The notes beneath the pieces were generated by a model. It was given only the letters and a program-made list of their open reading frames with translations. It did no database searches and had not been told where the DNA came from. From Antedon mediterranea (taxonomy: Eukaryota; Echinodermata; Crinoidea; Comatulida; Antedonidae): 64,000 bases of DNA. The stretch covers positions 751,001-815,000 of the forward strand of contig NC_092674.1 of the NCBI RefSeq assembly GCF_964355755.1, given 5' to 3'. The translations under genes were made by a program, and so were the position numbers. Below are positions 60,744 to 64,000 of the stretch, one piece after another (position 1 is the first letter of the stretch; each line of letters opens with the position of its first letter).

Positions 60744-62867
60744 AAGAGTAATGTGTTGGGTCATTGTGTAGCGGAGCATAAACAGTATATTATGGTTGCT
60801 GAATCAAATATACTTAAGAATTTGTCTGCCAACTTATCAATATGGTGCTCAACACACGGGTTTTAGCCTAAAATTGTTACCTTTTGTAGCCGTATGTTAG
60901 TTTCAATCCAATGTATACTCTAATTTGTATGTCTACAGCATTGAAACATTTCATAAGTTATGATTTATATCTGAAAATCTTTTAAAAGTATGTTATTGCT
61001 TTATACACATTTTATTTATCTTTTTTATTAGATGCCAGTATTATTTTTTTAAATATAGTAATTATAAAGTCATTATTAACATTTGTTGAAAATAGGGTTG
61101 ATTTAAAATTAATTTGATTTCATAATTGTGATTTAATAATAATTATAAACATGAAGTTTTGAACAAATTGTACATTGAGTATTGTATATAATAAACTGCT
61201 GAATAGTTTTAATTTTTAAATGAGTATTTCCCCAAACAATCACAGATAAAAACTATTATTATAAGCTTTCATTTAAACATTTTTTGCTTGTGATACCATA
61301 AGATGTATCATCCTAGCCCAAAACTTAGGCTAAATCATGACACAATACTTTTCCCCTAAATTTCATAGCAGGCCCCTTTAGGACTATGGTTGGTCAAATT
61401 CGGTATTTCTTTTTTGCTATCTTTAATAATAAATCTTTACTCTTTATAATAATAATAATAATGTTCAATTTATATAGCGCAAAATGGAGGGCGCCTCTAA
61501 GCGCTGAACCATCAACAGAAAATATAAAAAGCACAAAATTAATCAAATGTCTTTCTTTTAAAAAAATCATTTCAAGAGTTCTTGTCTTTCATTCTACGGG
61601 TAAAAATATAAAATATATTTCTTTTTTTTATTATATAATTTCAAATTATCCAATTCAAATTAGTTCCTAAACATCTTTGTAGTTGAAATTGATAATTACC
61701 CGTAGACAGAATTTGATACAAATATTCAAGCAATTTAAATGCAAATAATCAATTATGCCGTTTCTAAAAATATTTTAAAATGTTGAATGATTTACACATC
61801 CTGTGCAAAGATGTAAGTTATTTTAAATGTTAAATCATGATTGCGAGATTCGAACCAACAACTTTGTAATTAAGTAACAATTTCAAGATTTTCTTTCATT
61901 TCATGGTGTAGATATTCTATCAATCTATGTAAGTTTTTATATGGCGCCCTCTACAAAGAAAAGAGCGCCAAACAATGCTAGTGTTATTAATTAAAAAGAA
62001 CAGTTTTAAGTTAGCTTTTCCTTTAACCAAGCTTTCTCCGAATTTAAATGAATACAAGTAAATTACAGATAAATATTATTAATGAACTTACGGAACTCAA
62101 CACCAATTTTCTAGTATTGTATTTTTAAGTTTTTTAAAATTGTATCTAAATATTTTAATATGTTAAGCTAAGAGTGATTTTTATTGTATAATTTGATAGT
62201 ATTAAATAGTTGCTATGTTAATATATAGCTTTATCAAAAGGGAATAATTAGCAATGGCTGGTGCTGGTCACTAACATGGTATTAGTAAACATTAATAAAG
62301 GATGAAAACTGCAGTTAAATAGTTAATACATAATATACATAATTGCTTTATTGTCTTGTACATTTTTATTTTGATAAACTATTATTAATTTCACGTAATA
62401 CTAGTATTTCACATTTTGAAGAAAGTTACCAAGCCTTTTATTTTAAAAACAAGAATATACTTTTAAATGTTGAATATGACCAAAATAAATGCCAAATCGT
62501 TATGCAATTACTATAATATTTTTGTTAATTTTCAAGTTATTACTTAATGATGGTTGTACATTTTACATCAGTTAATACAACAGTATTTATTTCCAAAACA
62601 GTTTCTGTAGTAGTCACTGGTATTTTGTAAATTTTGTACAACATTTGTAGGACATTAAAAATGACGTCAATAGGGCTCTACTTATAAATCACCCAGAACG
62701 GTTTTAGTTAAATCGAAATATTAAGAATTTGAGAAGGACATGATATTTTTAAGCGTTATTTCTTTTAATTACAGTAGTAATATTTTGTTGTTTCATTAGT
62801 ACAGTATTGTTAATGTAAAAAATGCAATTTTAGTGAAGTTTCAGGTACATTTTAAATAAAGTAATTC

Positions 62868-62873
62868 AATAAA
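62868..62873 (+). terminator. Candidate distal MYO16 poly(A) signal
   Basis: AATAAA followed by TGTGTTTTTTAT, with another AATAAA 13 bp upstream. Choice between proximal and distal sites cannot be made from sequence alone. Confidence 0.35.
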
Positions 62874-63409
62874 TGTGTTTTTTATCTTAATAATTGACAA
62901 GCAATTGGTTTGTTATGAACCATTCAATTGAAAATTAATGCAAAAATTACCAATATAAACTAGATTGTTCTATTAATATTTTAGGGGTGTTGTTGATTAT
63001 TTACTCATCAAAGGTTCCAATAATGTTGGTTGCTAGTGTAATTTAAGGATTTTAACTTTTATATACAATATGTATTGGTGAATTAGAAGCTAGATTTTTA
63101 TTAATATTAGATGTTGGCTTTTATCAGCATTGTGTAATCATGTGACCTGAATGACATCATAATTTAACTATACAGTAAATGTAAAATTTGTTAGTCTTAA
63201 AAATGCTACCAAATAAAGAAACGTAAACATAAATATGTCTTTGTTTTATATTTATTTAAAAAATAATTTACACCATATTGTATTAAATATAATAATACTA
63301 TAAATAGTGAGTATAGTACTGAACATATACATGAATACAAGGAAAGACCTAAGAACAAGTTAGTTGGTGTTAATTTGTATTGTACATGTGAGGAATTTGT
63401 GACTTCTAA

Positions 63410-63560
63410 GCCCTGCCTACACTATCAAACTTTATATGGCAAAAAATGTGATGTGCCCATAAATGGACACGATGATGTCATATCACTACCATATTTGGCC
63501 ATATCACTACCATATTTGGGTACATCACACCTTTTTTTAAGCAAACTAGTTAGTGTAGAC
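63410..63560. mobile_element. Palindromic MITE, copy 8
   Basis: GCCCTGCCTACACTATCAAA at the left; the right end AACTAGTTAGTGTAGAC is shortened. The core is CCCATAAATGGACACGATGA. It lies between the convergent MYO16 and methyltransferase genes, possibly inside a 3' UTR. Confidence 0.8.
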
Positions 63561-63857
63561 TTTACTCACTATATTCCGTAACACGGTTTTTGTAGTTTCT
63601 AAGTGCAGACAAAAGCACAAGCTGTAAAGACACTTCATACAAGACTCAATGCAGTGCTAGAAATAGTGGTGCCGTTGTCACAAGAAAAGGGAACAATCTT
63701 TGTTTAAGCCACTGGGTTGTCAAAGACCTTTATCAAAAAGTGGTGTTATAAATAAATATAAATATCCAAAATAAATAAGTCCAGTACTAAAATAAAAATA
63801 GCCCTCAAATAAGTGCCATGCTAAAAAAATACATTGAGCTGAAAGTAGCAAAGTGCA

Positions 63858-63998
63858 TTAATTTGTGGCTAATGAATTCTTAATATACTGTTGGATCCTC
63901 TGTATGTCCTCTGGACTAGTTCTACAGCAGCCTCCTATACACTTAGCACCTAACTGGATCCATTCTGGTATATAAGATTCCCAATCTTCAACTGCATT
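63858..63998 (-). CDS. Homocysteine S-methyltransferase, C-terminal end (partial)
   Basis: The last 46 codons of a minus-strand gene, open to the window edge, stop TAA at 63860-63858. The sequence includes WIQLGAKCIGGCCRTSPEDI, whose GGCCRT is the paired-cysteine zinc ligand motif of homocysteine S-methyltransferases (Pfam S-methyl_trans). These enzymes transfer a methyl group from S-methylmethionine, S-adenosylmethionine or betaine to homocysteine. The ending ...IQRIQQYIKNS fits the mmuM/HMT-like group better than BHMT, but the fragment is too short to decide. It converges with MYO16. Confidence 0.88.
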   Translation of the reverse strand, partial: NAVEDWESYIPEWIQLGAKCIGGCCRTSPEDIQRIQQYIKNSLATN

Positions 63999-64000
63999 TT

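Larger units (their letters stand above)
60192..63240. other. MYO16 3' UTR and downstream AT-rich DNA
   Basis: No further coding region. Possible poly(A) signals lie at 60738 and 62868. A dispersed TATATAGCGC repeat with an AAT run is at about 61440-61515. A GGTTCGAATC B-box-like sequence occurs on the minus strand at about 61850. Confidence 0.55.

Overview
This is eukaryotic DNA, AT-rich, with spliced genes, GT-AG introns of up to about 10 kb and a heavy load of transposable elements. The genes are animal genes. The recurring AGGCCTA-type words and the mix of DIRS retrotransposons, LINEs, foldback elements and a palindromic MITE family suggest a marine invertebrate deuterostome such as an echinoderm or hemichordate. 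That placement is an inference and the species is not identified.

Three protein-coding genes are supported. (1) 485-7004, minus strand: ERAL1, the mitochondrial Era-like GTPase, in nine exons whose phases all agree (570 residues). (2) 20720-60191, plus strand: a myosin XVI (MYO16) orthologue in 29 phase-consistent coding exons (1826 residues), plus one 42-nt cassette exon. It runs from ankyrin repeats through the myosin motor, an IQ motif and a long proline-rich tail to a WH2-like motif and three WK motifs. (3) 63858-63998, minus strand: the last exon of a homocysteine S-methyltransferase gene that continues beyond the window. ERAL1 and MYO16 are divergent (head to head). MYO16 and the methyltransferase converge at their 3' ends.

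The 13.7 kb between ERAL1 and MYO16 holds no other convincing host gene. It is a stack of mobile DNA: a truncated LINE (7110-7868), a 1.8-kb foldback element (7897-9720), a MITE, a 2.8-kb inverted duplication carrying fragments of a repeat-family protein (11564-14406), and a decayed DIRS-like tyrosine-recombinase retrotransposon (15339-20672) ending 40 bp before the first coding exon of MYO16.

Introns also carry elements. ERAL1 intron 3 holds a very young, internally deleted LTR retrotransposon (3158-5724), and ERAL1 intron 1 a CTAG-rich tract. MYO16 intron 2 holds a second, better preserved DIRS element (25802-31071) inserted into an older LINE. Other MYO16 introns hold a 49-copy array of a 31-bp minisatellite (42350-43869), foldback elements and six copies of a palindromic MITE.

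No bacterial-style operon, CRISPR array or phage system is present. The most biologically interesting items are the myosin XVI protein (intact ATPase motifs, a probable loop-1 cassette exon, an actin-binding-like tail), the missing KH-loop residues in ERAL1, and the young non-autonomous LTR element. All identifications rest on reading the sequence and on remembered family features; no database search was run.
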